In this document: positions 32,626 to 42,839 of the stretch, in pieces
How the letters are laid out: each line of letters opens with the position of its first letter
Position numbering within the stretch: the first letter of the stretch is position 1
NCBI RefSeq assembly: GCF_048266365.1
Contig: NZ_JBLWZP010000001.1
Location: forward strand, 620,001 to 684,000
Direction of reading: 5' to 3'
Source: Galbibacter sp048266365
GTDB taxonomy: Bacteria > Bacteroidota > Bacteroidia > Flavobacteriales > Flavobacteriaceae
DNA length: 64,000 bases
Program-made: the position numbers and the translations under genes
Notes under the pieces: generated by a model
Database searches by the model: none
The model's input: only the letters and a program-made list of their open reading frames with translations
What the model was told of the DNA's origin: nothing

Positions 32626-34836
32626 ATGGAGAGCATGAATGGCAAGGATAAGTCTAATGGCGCATGTCCTTTTTTAAGTGGTAATTCGAATCAATCCGGT
32701 GGTGGAACCCAAAACGATCACTGGTGGCCCAATAAGCTTCGTCTCAACATACTTCGTCAAAATTCATCGTTATCCAATCCCATGGGTCAGGATTTTGACT
32801 ATAGAAAGGAGTTTGAAAGCTTGGACTTTGAGGCCTTAAAGCAAGATTTAAGAAACTTGATGACCGATTCTCAAGATTGGTGGCCTGCTGATTTTGGTCA
32901 CTATGGTGGGTTGTTTGTTCGTATGGCATGGCATGCTGCGGGAACCTATAGAGTTGGTGACGGTAGAGGAGGAGCAGGAACAGCTCAACAGCGTTTTGCT
33001 CCTTTGAATAGCTGGCCGGATAATGTGCTTTTGGACAGGGCTAGACGTCTTCTTTGGCCAGTGAAACAAAAATACGGCAGAAAGATTTCTTGGGGAGATT
33101 TGATGGTGTTGTGCGGAAACGTAGCTATGGAAACTATGGGCTTCAAAACTTTTGGTTATGCAGCCGGGCGAGAAGATGTATGGGAGCCTGCAGAAGATGT
33201 ATATTGGGGTTCTGAAACAACCTGGTTGTCTGATGAACGTTATACAGGTAAGAGAGATTTGGAAGATCCATTAGCCGCAGTGGTTATGGGATTAATATAT
33301 GTTGATCCGGAAGGTCCGGATGGAAACTGGGATCCTTTGGCGGCAGCAGTTGATATCCGAGAGACTTTTGGTCGAATGGCAATGGATGATTATGAGACTG
33401 TAGCACTAATTGCCGGGGGGCATACCTTTGGTAAAACGCATGGTGCAGCATCACCGAAAGATTATGTAGGTCCAGAGCCGGAGGCTGCTCCTATAGAGCA
33501 ACAAGGATTAGGATGGAAGAATAGTTATGGTACAGGAGTTGGTTCACATGCCATTGGTGGTGGTCCTGAGGTAACTTGGACACAGACCCCTACTGAGTGG
33601 GATAACGCCTTTTTCAGAAACTTATTTGAATATGAGTGGGATCCACATATTAGCCCTGCCGGAGCTAGACAATGGATAGCGAGGGATGCCGAGGAAAATA
33701 CACCTGATGCGCATGATCCTACTAAAAAACACAGGCCGACAATGTTGACCACGGACCTTTCTTTACGAATGGATCCGGCTTATGGTAAAATATCAAGACA
33801 CTTTTATGAGAATCCCGATGAATTTGCTGATGCTTATGCTCGTGCATGGTTTAAGCTGACACACCGTGATATGGGGCCAATTACCCGCTATTTAGGGCCT
33901 GAAATCCCTAAAGAAGAATTGGTGTGGCAAGATCCAATTCCGGCAGTGGATCATATTCTTGTGGAGGCTGCCGATGTTTGGGCATTAAAACAAAAGATCG
34001 CTGAATCCGGCTTGTCGATTCCTGAATTGGTTTCAACCGCTTGGGCTTCCGCTTCTTCATTCCGCGGTTCAGACAAACGTGGTGGTGCCAATGGTGCTCA
34101 TATTCGTTTGGCTCCTATGAAAGATTGGGAAGTGAATAACCCTACTCAGTTGCGTAAGGTATTGAATGAATTGGAAAATATTCAGAATGACTTTAATGCT
34201 TCACAAGCCGGAAACAAAAAAGTTTCATTGGCGGATTTGATCGTTATAGCAGGTAGTGTAGGGGTAGAGATTGCAGCCAAAAGGGCCGGTCATGATGTCA
34301 CTGTGGAGTTCACTCCGGGACGTATGGATGCTTCTCAAGAGCAAACTGATATCCTTGGATTCGAATACCTGCGACCAGCAGCAGACGGCTTTAGGAACTA
34401 TAGAAAAACCAAGTTTAAAGTTTCTACCGAAGAATTACTGGTTGACAAAGCGCAGTTGTTGAACTTGACGGCTCCGGAGTTAACAGTACTTGTAGGTGGA
34501 ATGCGCGCATTGAATACCAACTATGATGGTTCTAAACACGGACAGTTTACCAATCGTCCTGAAACCTTAACCAATGATTTCTTCTTGAATCTATTGGATA
34601 TGAGAACGGTTTGGGAACCGATATCTGAAGATGAAGAACTTTTCGAGGGGCGTGATCGAACTACAGGTGATGTTAAATATACAGCTACCAGAGCAGATTT
34701 AATCTTTGGATCAAATTCAGAACTTCGTGCACTTGCAGAGGTATACGGTAGTGCTGATGCTGAAGAGAAGTTTGTCAATGATTTTGTAAAGGCATGGACC
34801 AAAGTAATGAATCTAGATCGGTTTGATTTGCTATAA
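32626..34836 (+). CDS. katG: Catalase-peroxidase
   Basis: 736 residues, full length. Distal haem pocket RMAWHAAGTYR near 98-108 supplies Arg, Trp and His; the proximal His is in IAGGHTFGKTHGA near 263-275. The YVDPEGP block near 226 carries the Tyr of the Met-Tyr-Trp cross-link needed for catalase activity. The second, haem-less half is present to the end. The enzyme disposes of hydrogen peroxide in the cytoplasm. The start at 32626 gives the usual family N-terminus (GACPF near residue 13). It is monocistronic, with a candidate operator upstream and a terminator downstream. Confidence 0.97.
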   Translation: MESMNGKDKSNGACPFLSGNSNQSGGGTQNDHWWPNKLRLNILRQNSSLSNPMGQDFDYRKEFESLDFEALKQDLRNLMTDSQDWWPADFGHYGGLFVRMAWHAAGTYRVGDGRGGAGTAQQRFAPLNSWPDNVLLDRARRLLWPVKQKYGRKISWGDLMVLCGNVAMETMGFKTFGYAAGREDVWEPAEDVYWGSETTWLSDERYTGKRDLEDPLAAVVMGLIYVDPEGPDGNWDPLAAAVDIRETFGRMAMDDYETVALIAGGHTFGKTHGAASPKDYVGPEPEAAPIEQQGLGWKNSYGTGVGSHAIGGGPEVTWTQTPTEWDNAFFRNLFEYEWDPHISPAGARQWIARDAEENTPDAHDPTKKHRPTMLTTDLSLRMDPAYGKISRHFYENPDEFADAYARAWFKLTHRDMGPITRYLGPEIPKEELVWQDPIPAVDHILVEAADVWALKQKIAESGLSIPELVSTAWASASSFRGSDKRGGANGAHIRLAPMKDWEVNNPTQLRKVLNELENIQNDFNASQAGNKKVSLADLIVIAGSVGVEIAAKRAGHDVTVEFTPGRMDASQEQTDILGFEYLRPAADGFRNYRKTKFKVSTEELLVDKAQLLNLTAPELTVLVGGMRALNTNYDGSKHGQFTNRPETLTNDFFLNLLDMRTVWEPISEDEELFEGRDRTTGDVKYTATRADLIFGSNSELRALAEVYGSADAEEKFVNDFVKAWTKVMNLDRFDLL

Positions 34837-34866
34837 GCAATGATTCGATAACATTATAATAAATAG

Positions 34867-34899
34867 ATCCGGGGAGTTAAAAGACCTCGGATTTTTTTT
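34867..34899 (+). terminator. Intrinsic terminator of katG
   Basis: ATCCGGGG (34867-34874) pairs with CCTCGGAT (34885-34892) with one G-T pair and a 10-base loop, followed by eight Ts, 31 bp after the stop. Confidence 0.9.
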
Positions 34900-34951
34900 G
34901 TTTAGTATTCGTATTGACCATTAGCGTTGGAATCAGTGTTGGTAGTCTCGT

Positions 34952-35695
34952 TTATTTAGCCCCGTCATTCCATATTTCCCATGCTGCTTCAGCTTGTAAC
35001 TTGAGCATTTGATGACCGTTGACGGCAGTAGCACCATTGGCTTGTGCTTGTTTCATAAAGCTGGTCGTTTTTGGATTGTAGATCAGGTCAAACACCAAAT
35101 GTTCTTTGGTGATGTATTGATAAGGAATGTCTGGTTTGTTCTCTATATTAGGGAAGGTTCCTAATGGTGTACAGTTAATGATAAGGGTGTGCTGCTCCAT
35201 GATGTCTTTATTCAATTGATCGTAACTCCATTTATTTTCTGAAGCCGTTCTTGAAACAAATTGACAGTGTAGGCCTAAGGATTTCAAAGCAAATTCAACG
35301 GCTTTAGAAGCTCCTCCGGTTCCAAGTATAAGTGCCTTTTGGTGCTGTTTTTTTAAGTGGGGAGCAATGGAACGTTCAAATCCAATCACATCGGTGTTGT
35401 AGCCTTTAAGTCCGTTTTCCATAACTTTTACAACATTAATAGCTCCAATAGCCTCTGCTTTAGGATCCACTTCGCTCAGATAGGGGAATATGGCTTCCTT
35501 ATATGGGATGGTAATATTAAAGCCTACCAGACCTTCTGTATCTTTGACAATGGTTGCGATGTCCTCGATTTGTTGGACATCAAAGTTTACATAGCTATGG
35601 TCCTTAAGTCCTAAGGTTTCAAATTTTTCAGTGAAATAACCCTTTGAAAAGGAATATGAGATGTTTCTTCCAAGGAGTCCAAATTTTCTACGCAT
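34952..35695 (-). CDS. aroE: Shikimate dehydrogenase
   Basis: About 247 residues from the ATG at 35695; an upstream ATG at 35716 adds MDKKQEK, less like the family start RKFGLLGRNISYSFSKGYF. Shikimate-binding SYSFS, catalytic Lys in NITIPYKEAI, the Asp in GYNTDVIGFE, and the NADP loop LILGTGGASKAVEFAL are all present, as is the closing NGHQMLKLQAEAAWEIW. It reduces 3-dehydroshikimate in aromatic amino-acid synthesis. The start overlaps the stop of the upstream DUF368 gene by 8 bp, so the two are coupled. Confidence 0.95.
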   Translation of the reverse strand: MRRKFGLLGRNISYSFSKGYFTEKFETLGLKDHSYVNFDVQQIEDIATIVKDTEGLVGFNITIPYKEAIFPYLSEVDPKAEAIGAINVVKVMENGLKGYNTDVIGFERSIAPHLKKQHQKALILGTGGASKAVEFALKSLGLHCQFVSRTASENKWSYDQLNKDIMEQHTLIINCTPLGTFPNIENKPDIPYQYITKEHLVFDLIYNPKTTSFMKQAQANGATAVNGHQMLKLQAEAAWEIWNDGAK

Positions 35696-36710
35696 TTTTT
35701 CTTGTTTTTTGTCCATACCATTCTAACCCTAGTACTATGGCAATACCAAAGATAATAAATCCCATAGCAGCCCAGGTTTCACTGCTGGCAAAGTTTGGAA
35801 AATAACGTTGGTAATTGGCAATTACTTCTTCTCCTGTGGAATCTAATAATACTTGACCATCAAGGCCGTATTTGTATATGTTTTGTTTCCAAGGCCAAAC
35901 CACACCTAAGGAGCCTATGATAAATCCTAGAATAATGGCAGTCGTTCTGTTTTTAAAATTTTTTAAAACGTAGCTCAGAATATGAGATAAACTCACCAAA
36001 CCTACTATTGAACCCAAGGAGAACACCGCAAGAATCGATAATAAACGCATGCGCTCAGGGCTTTGAATGGCTTCCAAGTTCCACTTAATAAGATCAGCAA
36101 AAGTGTCGTAGAGGGCGTTGACGGAATCAACCAATAGTAGGACGTAGTTTCCGATTAGGATCAGTATAAAGGATCCTGATAAGCCCGGTAATGTCATTCC
36201 CGATACGCTGATTACTCCGCAAAAGAAGACAAAAAGTAAGTTGTCATTTTCCTTGGCAGGATTGAGATAACTCACCGAGGCGCCCGCAGCGATCCCTATA
36301 ATGCAAAAGAGAATCGTTCTTTTATTCCAATAATCAAAATCCTTGGCGATATAGTAAATGGAACCGAGAATCATTCCAAAAAAAGCAGCCCATACATACA
36401 GCTCCTTTTGTTGGATGAAATAATCCAATATCTTAGAAACACTAAAGTAACTCACAATCATACCTGCCAAAAGCAGGCTTAGAAAGCGTCCGTTTATATA
36501 GGTGAAAAAGCTTTTAAAACGGCCGTTAATCAGCAGTTTAAAAGCCTTTAGATTGACTTTTTGAAACGAATAGATGAACTCTTCATAAAAACCTGCCACA
36601 AAAGCAACCACACCACCTGATACTCCCGGTACCTTATTCGCGGCACCCATAGCCAATCCTTTTATAAAAAGAAAAAACTTATCCGATAGTGTCCTGGTGG
36701 GTTGTATCAT
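35688..36710 (-). CDS. DUF368 membrane protein (polyprenyl-phosphate translocase family), second copy
   Basis: 340 residues with about nine membrane helices. DUF368 signatures: FIKGLAMGAANKVPGVSGGV at the N-terminus and GMTLPGLSGSFILILIGNY in the mirrored second half. Members of this family (PopT) have been shown to flip undecaprenyl phosphate back across the cytoplasmic membrane for envelope synthesis. An insertion between the last two helices (WKQNIYKYGLDGQVLLD) is shared with the copy upstream. Tandem arrangement with 36786-37703 indicates a gene duplication; it is coupled to aroE downstream. Confidence 0.9.
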   Translation of the reverse strand: MIQPTRTLSDKFFLFIKGLAMGAANKVPGVSGGVVAFVAGFYEEFIYSFQKVNLKAFKLLINGRFKSFFTYINGRFLSLLLAGMIVSYFSVSKILDYFIQQKELYVWAAFFGMILGSIYYIAKDFDYWNKRTILFCIIGIAAGASVSYLNPAKENDNLLFVFFCGVISVSGMTLPGLSGSFILILIGNYVLLLVDSVNALYDTFADLIKWNLEAIQSPERMRLLSILAVFSLGSIVGLVSLSHILSYVLKNFKNRTTAIILGFIIGSLGVVWPWKQNIYKYGLDGQVLLDSTGEEVIANYQRYFPNFASSETWAAMGFIIFGIAIVLGLEWYGQKTRKNA

Positions 36711-36785
36711 TTTATTGGGTTTTGATTTTTCTGAATCGTAGTTATGTTGCTTTTAGTGCATAAGTTAATGAATTGGTCTTAGTTT

Positions 36786-37703
36786 CTAGTCGTTCTTTAC
36801 AGTGGCTACTTTTTCTAATAAGAAGATGGTTAAAAACCCTATAATTGCAAGTCCTATTGCCCAAAGTATTTGTGGGTCACCCTGGTAATTAAATGGGCTT
36901 GTGCTTTTGTCAAGTATGATGGTTTTATCTCCAATTTTCTTTATCTCTGTAACGATTTTCCAAGGCCATATCTTGTTTAAGGAACCTAAAATAAAACCTG
37001 TCAATATCGCTAGAGTAAGATTCTCAAAGTGTGTGAATAGATACTTAAGTAATCGCGCAAAGCTCAAAATCCCTACGATAACACCTAACACAAATACACC
37101 GACGGTCTTAAGGTCAAACGCGCTTAATGCACCAAGAATAGTTCCATAAGATCCTAGAAGTAGTAATATAAAGGCTCCGGATATACCTGGTAGTATCATG
37201 GCACAAATCGCTAGGGCTCCGGATAGAAATATATAGGGGTAACTACCGTGTTGATCCATGGCGCCAAGGGTAGTGATGAAATAAGCAATTATGGCGGCTA
37301 AAATAAAGCCAACTACGGCTCTCACATCCCATTTTTTAATTTGTTTTCCGACAAAGAAGATGCTCGCAACAACGAGTCCAAAGAAAAAGGACCATACCAT
37401 TATAGGGTATTCATCCAACAGCCAGTGCATTAATTTAGCGAGGGATAAAATACTGATGGCTATACCCAAAAGTAGGGCAGTCATAAAATTGCCATTCACG
37501 TGTTGCCAAGCTTTTTTAATCCCTTCTGTTCTTAAGATTTTAAGTGCTTGAAGATTGATATTGTTTATTGAAGTAATAAGTTCTTCGTAAATTCCTGAAA
37601 TAAAAGCAATGGTTCCACCAGAAACACCTGGTACCACATCTGCTGCTCCCATCGCAATACCTTTAAGGCATATAACGAGGTAGTTAATGAATGTTCTCTG
37701 CAT
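36786..37703 (-). CDS. DUF368 membrane protein (polyprenyl-phosphate translocase family), first copy
   Basis: 305 residues, about eight or nine membrane helices. Signature LKGIAMGAADVVPGVSGGTI at 13-32 and the second-half mirror AMILPGISGAFILLLLGSY. It keeps the D in GAADVVPG, the commoner family form, whereas the downstream copy has N-K at this site. The 75-bp gap between the two genes holds no terminator, so they are probably one transcript. A role in recycling undecaprenyl phosphate follows from the family. Confidence 0.9.
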   Translation of the reverse strand: MQRTFINYLVICLKGIAMGAADVVPGVSGGTIAFISGIYEELITSINNINLQALKILRTEGIKKAWQHVNGNFMTALLLGIAISILSLAKLMHWLLDEYPIMVWSFFFGLVVASIFFVGKQIKKWDVRAVVGFILAAIIAYFITTLGAMDQHGSYPYIFLSGALAICAMILPGISGAFILLLLGSYGTILGALSAFDLKTVGVFVLGVIVGILSFARLLKYLFTHFENLTLAILTGFILGSLNKIWPWKIVTEIKKIGDKTIILDKSTSPFNYQGDPQILWAIGLAIIGFLTIFLLEKVATVKND

Positions 37704-37736
37704 TATTATGTTCTTAGGCGAACAAAAATAGTAAAT

Positions 37737-39143
37737 TTAAATCGAGGGGTTTTTAAAACTGCTAATAATATTTTTTACCGCATTTTGAGTGTAAATCGAT
37801 GGAAAAAGTATTTCCAAGGTTTCTTTTTCTTCGAAATTGTGTTCAAGTGCTTTTTTGAGGTAAAAATCCCCATTCTCTTGCTCTTGTAACATATAGTACA
37901 TTCCCGCCAGACGGTACTCAACATCAGCGTGTTCCGGATAGAACTCTAAAGCTTGCAAAAGGTAATCCACCGCCACATCACAGTCGTTATTCTCCAACAT
38001 TAAATCAGTCCAAGATATAAAGGTCTGCAATTCGTAATTCCCAAGTTTTAGGGTTTTCTCATAGGCTAAGCTCGCCTCCATATACAGATTCATATGTTGG
38101 TTTATTGTGGCACATCGCTTCCAATAAAGTACGTTCTCGCTATCTATGTTGATCGCCTTGTTGATGTAGTGTAAGGCTTTCTCATAGTCTTTTTGTTTGT
38201 AATAAAAATCTGTGATAGCAATCCATCCTTTGTCTAAAAGTGGATCCTCATGTACCGTTTTATAGTAGAATTTTTTAGCAAGTTTTTTGTTGCCCAATTT
38301 TTCATGGCACTTACCAATTCTAAGGTATGCAAAGGAGGTAGGATCATCTAACTCTAAAGTGATCTCGTAGTTCTCTATGGCTTCATTATACCGTTTTAAA
38401 CGCTCCAAGGTGCGTCCTTTTTCCAAATAAGCACCAACAAAGGTGTCATCTGAATAAATGGCAAAGTCAAAGCAAGACAATGCTTCCTTGTACATGTCTT
38501 TGATTACAAACTGTTTTCCTAGCTGATGCCAGGCTACTTCGCAGTAAGGGTTTCTGTTTAAATAATCGTTTAGGAACTCTATAGCACCGTCGAAGTCCTC
38601 TAAATAATCAAAACAATAAATGACATTATACAGGGCTGAATAATCTTCAAAATCTTCTGATAAACACTCAACAAATGCATTTTTGGCCGATAGGTAATCG
38701 TCCACAAAAAGGTACTCCATTCCGAGTAGGGAATAGATATCTGCATTGTCATCAGTCATAGAAAGGGCTTGTCTTAAGAGTTCAATAGCCGTTTTGTGAT
38801 CGTCTTGTTTAGAGTGAATATTGGCTTTTTGAATGTATATCTCTTCATTATTAGGTTCTAGAAGTTGTATGTCTTCCAGTAGGCCTTCAGCTTGGTCAAA
38901 ATGATTTTCAAATACGAGTATCTCTACCTTGAGGAGCTTTAGCTCCGATGAGGCTGGATGCTGTTGTAAACTTATTTGAAGTGCTTTTTTTGCCAGAGAT
39001 ACTTTTCCGATATCCAAATAATGATGGATAATCTCCTGAAAATCTTCCGAGTCAAAAAAATACACATCATTGGTCTTCAACATGGATTCGAATTTCTGTA
39101 ATGGAAGGTTATGATCTTCGTGAGCACTAAATGGCATAGGCAT
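37737..39143 (-). CDS. Tetratricopeptide repeat protein
   Basis: 468 residues made almost entirely of TPR units (for example AIELLRQALSMTDDNADIYS and AIENYEITLELDDPTSFAYL), about twelve repeats, ending in VKNIISSFKNPSI. No signal peptide or membrane helix, so it is a cytosolic scaffold. It is a conserved flavobacterial neighbour of the aminotransferase and DUF368 genes. No partner can be named. Confidence 0.88.
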   Translation of the reverse strand: MPMPFSAHEDHNLPLQKFESMLKTNDVYFFDSEDFQEIIHHYLDIGKVSLAKKALQISLQQHPASSELKLLKVEILVFENHFDQAEGLLEDIQLLEPNNEEIYIQKANIHSKQDDHKTAIELLRQALSMTDDNADIYSLLGMEYLFVDDYLSAKNAFVECLSEDFEDYSALYNVIYCFDYLEDFDGAIEFLNDYLNRNPYCEVAWHQLGKQFVIKDMYKEALSCFDFAIYSDDTFVGAYLEKGRTLERLKRYNEAIENYEITLELDDPTSFAYLRIGKCHEKLGNKKLAKKFYYKTVHEDPLLDKGWIAITDFYYKQKDYEKALHYINKAINIDSENVLYWKRCATINQHMNLYMEASLAYEKTLKLGNYELQTFISWTDLMLENNDCDVAVDYLLQALEFYPEHADVEYRLAGMYYMLQEQENGDFYLKKALEHNFEEKETLEILFPSIYTQNAVKNIISSFKNPSI

Positions 39144-39224
39144 GCATTTTTAGATTTCTACGTTAATAAAGTTAGGATTTGTAAAGGTACAATACGGCCC
39201 TTACCCTCCTTTGTTATTAACAAT

Positions 39225-40418
39225 TTAGTTAACATTCTTATTTCTCCAATCCTCTAGGAGCTCGATAATTATAGCACATCCTTGCTTTATTTCTTCATCG
39301 GATATGGTCAGCGGTGGCGTTATGCGTATCGCTTTTCCTTCAAATAAAAGCCAAAATAGGATCAATCCTTTCTTGGCGGCTTCTAGGATTACATAGTTGG
39401 CAATATCTTCATTCTCCACAATAGGTGCCAACATTAAACCTCTTCCTCTAATCTCAGTAATCAAAGTGTGTACCAAAAGCTCCCTAAAAAGTTTTTCTTT
39501 CCTAAGGGTTTCATCTTGCAAATTGGAAGTTGTCAGCTCCTTAAGAGTTGCGAGTGCTGCAGCTGCTATCACTGCATTCCCGCCAAAGGTTGTGATATGT
39601 CCCATTTTAGGGTTTTGCATGAGTAATGCCATCCTGTCAGCAGAGGCTGTAAATGCGCCTACAGGCATTCCTCCGGCCATTCCCTTTCCTAATACCAGTA
39701 TATCAGGTACCATGCCGTAATGCATAAAAGCAAATAGCTTTCCGGTACGTCCAAACCCCGGTTGTATTTCATCGAGGATCAGTAGAGCACCCACCTGCTC
39801 ACAGCGTTGTTTTACCTTTTTGAGGTAATCGTTTGTGGGTACTATAAAACCTGCGCCACCTTGAATGGTCTCTAAAACCACTGCAGCTGTATCTTCGGTG
39901 ATCTGTTGTAAGTCTTGCGGATTGTTGAACTCAATGTGTTTAATACCTGGCAGTAATGGTCTATAGGCCTGAGTGCGTTCTGGGAAGTCCATAAGGCTTA
40001 AAGAGCCTTGAGTGTTTCCGTGGTATGCACCTACTGCGGCTATGATTTCACTTCTTCCTGTGCTGCGTTTGGCCAGTTTCATAGCACCTTCCATAGCCTC
40101 TGTTCCGGAGTTTACCATATAGGTTGTCTGTAAGGAGTCTGGAAGTTGTTTCGCTAGCAACTTGGTAAATTCAACAGCGGGTGTTTGGATGTATTCTCCA
40201 TACACCATCACGTGCATATAAGAAGCAGCTTGTTTTTGAACAGCCTCAACGATCTTTGGGTGACTATGCCCTAGAGTATTCGCTGAAACGCCTGCTACAA
40301 AATCTAAATGTGCTTTTTGATTACGGTCGTAAATATAGGATCCCTTGGCGTGGGAAACCTCCAAGGCCAGCGGACTTGGTCCTGTCTGAGCTTGGTACTT
40401 AAAAAAATCCTCCTTCAT
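39225..40418 (-). CDS. Class III PLP-dependent aminotransferase
   Basis: 397 residues. PLP-site motifs: VNSGTEAMEGAMKLAKR, GAYHGNTQGSLSL, LLILDEIQPGFGRTG and the Schiff-base Lys in LVLGKGMAGGMPVGAF; closing RITPPLTISDEEI. The acetylornithine/ornithine aminotransferase branch is closest by pattern, but the exact substrate is uncertain, and no arginine genes adjoin. The 11 bp to the upstream OstA-like gene indicates one operon. Confidence 0.92.
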   Translation of the reverse strand: MKEDFFKYQAQTGPSPLALEVSHAKGSYIYDRNQKAHLDFVAGVSANTLGHSHPKIVEAVQKQAASYMHVMVYGEYIQTPAVEFTKLLAKQLPDSLQTTYMVNSGTEAMEGAMKLAKRSTGRSEIIAAVGAYHGNTQGSLSLMDFPERTQAYRPLLPGIKHIEFNNPQDLQQITEDTAAVVLETIQGGAGFIVPTNDYLKKVKQRCEQVGALLILDEIQPGFGRTGKLFAFMHYGMVPDILVLGKGMAGGMPVGAFTASADRMALLMQNPKMGHITTFGGNAVIAAAALATLKELTTSNLQDETLRKEKLFRELLVHTLITEIRGRGLMLAPIVENEDIANYVILEAAKKGLILFWLLFEGKAIRITPPLTISDEEIKQGCAIIIELLEDWRNKNVN

Positions 40419-40429
40419 GATCTCTTACC

Positions 40430-42157
40430 TTATGTTCCTTTTTCTTCTTTTTTCTTTTCTTCTACGCTGAGTTGCTGTTCCTCAGGGGCTAGGTTCGGGT
40501 TGTCGAGATCTATGGAATGATCGACTCCTTGAATTACAGGGAGTACTATTTCATTATCCTCCTTTGAAAAGAGATCATCAACGCTTTGTATCATTTCATC
40601 TCCCCTCCAATAAAAGCCCCTGAATTTCCGTGCGTTCACGGGCATTTCTGCGTCTGGATATATCTTTCCTTCTACATTGATAAAGGAAGTGGTATTGTCA
40701 ATCTCATTGTTCTCCATAATCATCTGAATGAGCCCACAAACCCTCTTGTCAATACCGACGAATTCATCATCGTCATTCCACAGGTAATAAATGAGTTCAG
40801 CATTTTTGACAATATTGACCACTCTAAGTTCATTCTCTTCAAACAAACCATAGAGGGTTTTTCCTTTGATTTGATTGTAACCTTGTTTTAAGCTGTCCTT
40901 GAAAGTGACACCACTTAAGGAATCCTTTTGTATGATAAAGGCATTATCCCAAACCTTTAACGAATCCAATTTTTCAGTGACTGTATTGGATACAATGTGA
41001 ATACTGTCTCCTGTCATTTGGGTTTTCCCGCTCCACAGTACTGGTCTATAAGCCGCCAACTTGTTTTCCGGGGCACCCGCTGGTATTGAAGAAATCAGCT
41101 GAATTAAGCCTGTTTGTTCATTGGTGTGAATGGAATCACATTTACCGCTGAGATCGGTCTTGAAGAAACGCGCATCTCTAAAGGCACGTATCACACGTTG
41201 GTTTTCCTTACCGGTAACCATTAAGGTGTCGGCATGAATGTACATCGAGTCCTTCTCGTATAGCGTAATGGCTAAGGCTCTTTTGGTAACAAGTACCGAA
41301 TCTTTTGCCTTGTATACCTCGGCGTAATGACCTCTTAAAACACCATCGTTTACCGTGTCTATAACCTTGATGTTATTAGTCGCTGAAGCAAATTCAGTGG
41401 CCTTGTCAAAATACAAGCTGTCTCCAAAAATGATACGCTGGCTATAGTCAATTCTGGTATTTTTAAGCCCATAGCCTTGTTCTGCGATGGTGTTGTAAAA
41501 CCCACGTTCAAAGTACATTTTATAATCCTCGCCTATAATAGTGGTAGGGCCGTACATATAAGCATTTTTGGTGATGGTGTAATAATCCATCCGAGCAGAA
41601 TTTACAGTGTAGTCCGGGTGGGTAATCTTGACATCGGTTTTGAACTCGTACTTATCAATATCCATATAGTACCGCCCTTTAATACTGGTAAGGGTGTTGG
41701 CACTGTCTTTTACTGTTCCAAAGTTCTCGTAATAAGCTTGTTGAGTTTCCCTATTAAATTCGAGTTCATCGGTGCTTAGGGTCATGCTGTTGTTTCTGAG
41801 TACTACGCTGTCTTTGGCCAGGGCAATTTTAGTTTCTCCATTGTATTCCACATAAGCACTATTCATACGAATAGAATCCCCTTGTTGGAAATAGACGTTA
41901 CCGTAGGCTTCGATTCTGTTATCGGCCTTGTAAAGAACGGCGAGATCACACCACATATCTGCACCTTCGTGACGAAATTGTACCTGTTGTTTTTCGTCCT
42001 TGTTGAAGATAGTAGCCCCAGGATATCGCTCCTCATCTAGGTTGATATCTCCTCCGTAAACAATCTCAATTTTCTTTTTCCCTTGTGTGTTTGGTGTTTG
42101 CGCTAGAAGCGGAATACAAAATAGCAACAGGAAAAGATGTAAAATGGTCTTAATCAA
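40430..42157 (-). CDS. OstA/LptA-like periplasmic protein
   Basis: 575 residues with a signal peptide (1-19, IPLLAQ). Repeated beta-strand units of the OstA/LptA kind: NRIEAYGNVYFQQGDSIRM, RVIRAFRDARFFKTDLSG, and similar. An acidic, lysine-rich tail ends the protein. LptA-like proteins carry lipopolysaccharide across the periplasm, and this long form is the usual Bacteroidetes version. The gene precedes the aminotransferase by 11 bp. Confidence 0.9.
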   Translation of the reverse strand: MIKTILHLFLLLFCIPLLAQTPNTQGKKKIEIVYGGDINLDEERYPGATIFNKDEKQQVQFRHEGADMWCDLAVLYKADNRIEAYGNVYFQQGDSIRMNSAYVEYNGETKIALAKDSVVLRNNSMTLSTDELEFNRETQQAYYENFGTVKDSANTLTSIKGRYYMDIDKYEFKTDVKITHPDYTVNSARMDYYTITKNAYMYGPTTIIGEDYKMYFERGFYNTIAEQGYGLKNTRIDYSQRIIFGDSLYFDKATEFASATNNIKVIDTVNDGVLRGHYAEVYKAKDSVLVTKRALAITLYEKDSMYIHADTLMVTGKENQRVIRAFRDARFFKTDLSGKCDSIHTNEQTGLIQLISSIPAGAPENKLAAYRPVLWSGKTQMTGDSIHIVSNTVTEKLDSLKVWDNAFIIQKDSLSGVTFKDSLKQGYNQIKGKTLYGLFEENELRVVNIVKNAELIYYLWNDDDEFVGIDKRVCGLIQMIMENNEIDNTTSFINVEGKIYPDAEMPVNARKFRGFYWRGDEMIQSVDDLFSKEDNEIVLPVIQGVDHSIDLDNPNLAPEEQQLSVEEKKKEEKGT

Positions 42158-42365
42158 ACTGAATCTAATTTTGCCACAAAAATAAAGCTTTTTGAGGTAG
42201 CTAAACTTATGTTTTGACGAATTTAAGGAAAAGCATTGGATTTTTTAAAATTCAACTCCTAAGCAGTTCACTTTTGTACCACTGAGTTCCACAATTTTTG
42301 TGATTCCAAGTTCCTTAAACGCCTCACGGTTTTACGCTTAAATACCCGTTGATATCTTGTCGATT

Positions 42366-42839
42366 TTAAGGAGAAACCGCCCTGGGCTGTGATAGTATTT
42401 GTTGTGTTTTCAAGCTATCATTACCGGATTTCTGCTCCAAGAGCTGTGCGTTGAAAAAGCTGTACTTAGGGGAATTATCCCGACTAAAGGTGATGCGTTC
42501 TACGGAGACTAACCTTCCTGGTATAAAAGCACCATACCAAAGTGAGTCCGGCTGTCGTTTCCAAGTGATCTGATAGATTCGAGATCCTATAGGGAAATCG
42601 CTTCCCTGGTAGTTCATTGCGTAGTTCGCACCTGTTTTGTTGGCGTATAGTGTTGACATCTGGTTTTCGTTCAGGTCAACAGCTGTGGTTAACGCCTGGA
42701 GTAACAAGGGATTCTCCCCTAAGTCACTAAGTTTTGTAATGGATGCTTTTTGATTTAAGACAATTGGCTTTGGCTGACAACCAAATTGGAAGCATAGCAG
42801 GATGAATGTCAGGTATTGAATTGTATTTGATCTTTTCAT
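42366..42839 (-). CDS. Small lipoprotein of unknown family
   Basis: 157 residues, lipobox CFQFGC near residue 21. The mature part has LWYGAFIPGRLVSVERITF, which reads like a small beta-domain. I do not recognise it. Its start codon overlaps the stop of the cytochrome P460 gene upstream by one base (ATGA-like arrangement at 42839), so it is coupled to that gene and may assist it, for example as a periplasmic partner. Confidence 0.75.
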   Translation of the reverse strand: MKRSNTIQYLTFILLCFQFGCQPKPIVLNQKASITKLSDLGENPLLLQALTTAVDLNENQMSTLYANKTGANYAMNYQGSDFPIGSRIYQITWKRQPDSLWYGAFIPGRLVSVERITFSRDNSPKYSFFNAQLLEQKSGNDSLKTQQILSQPRAVSP

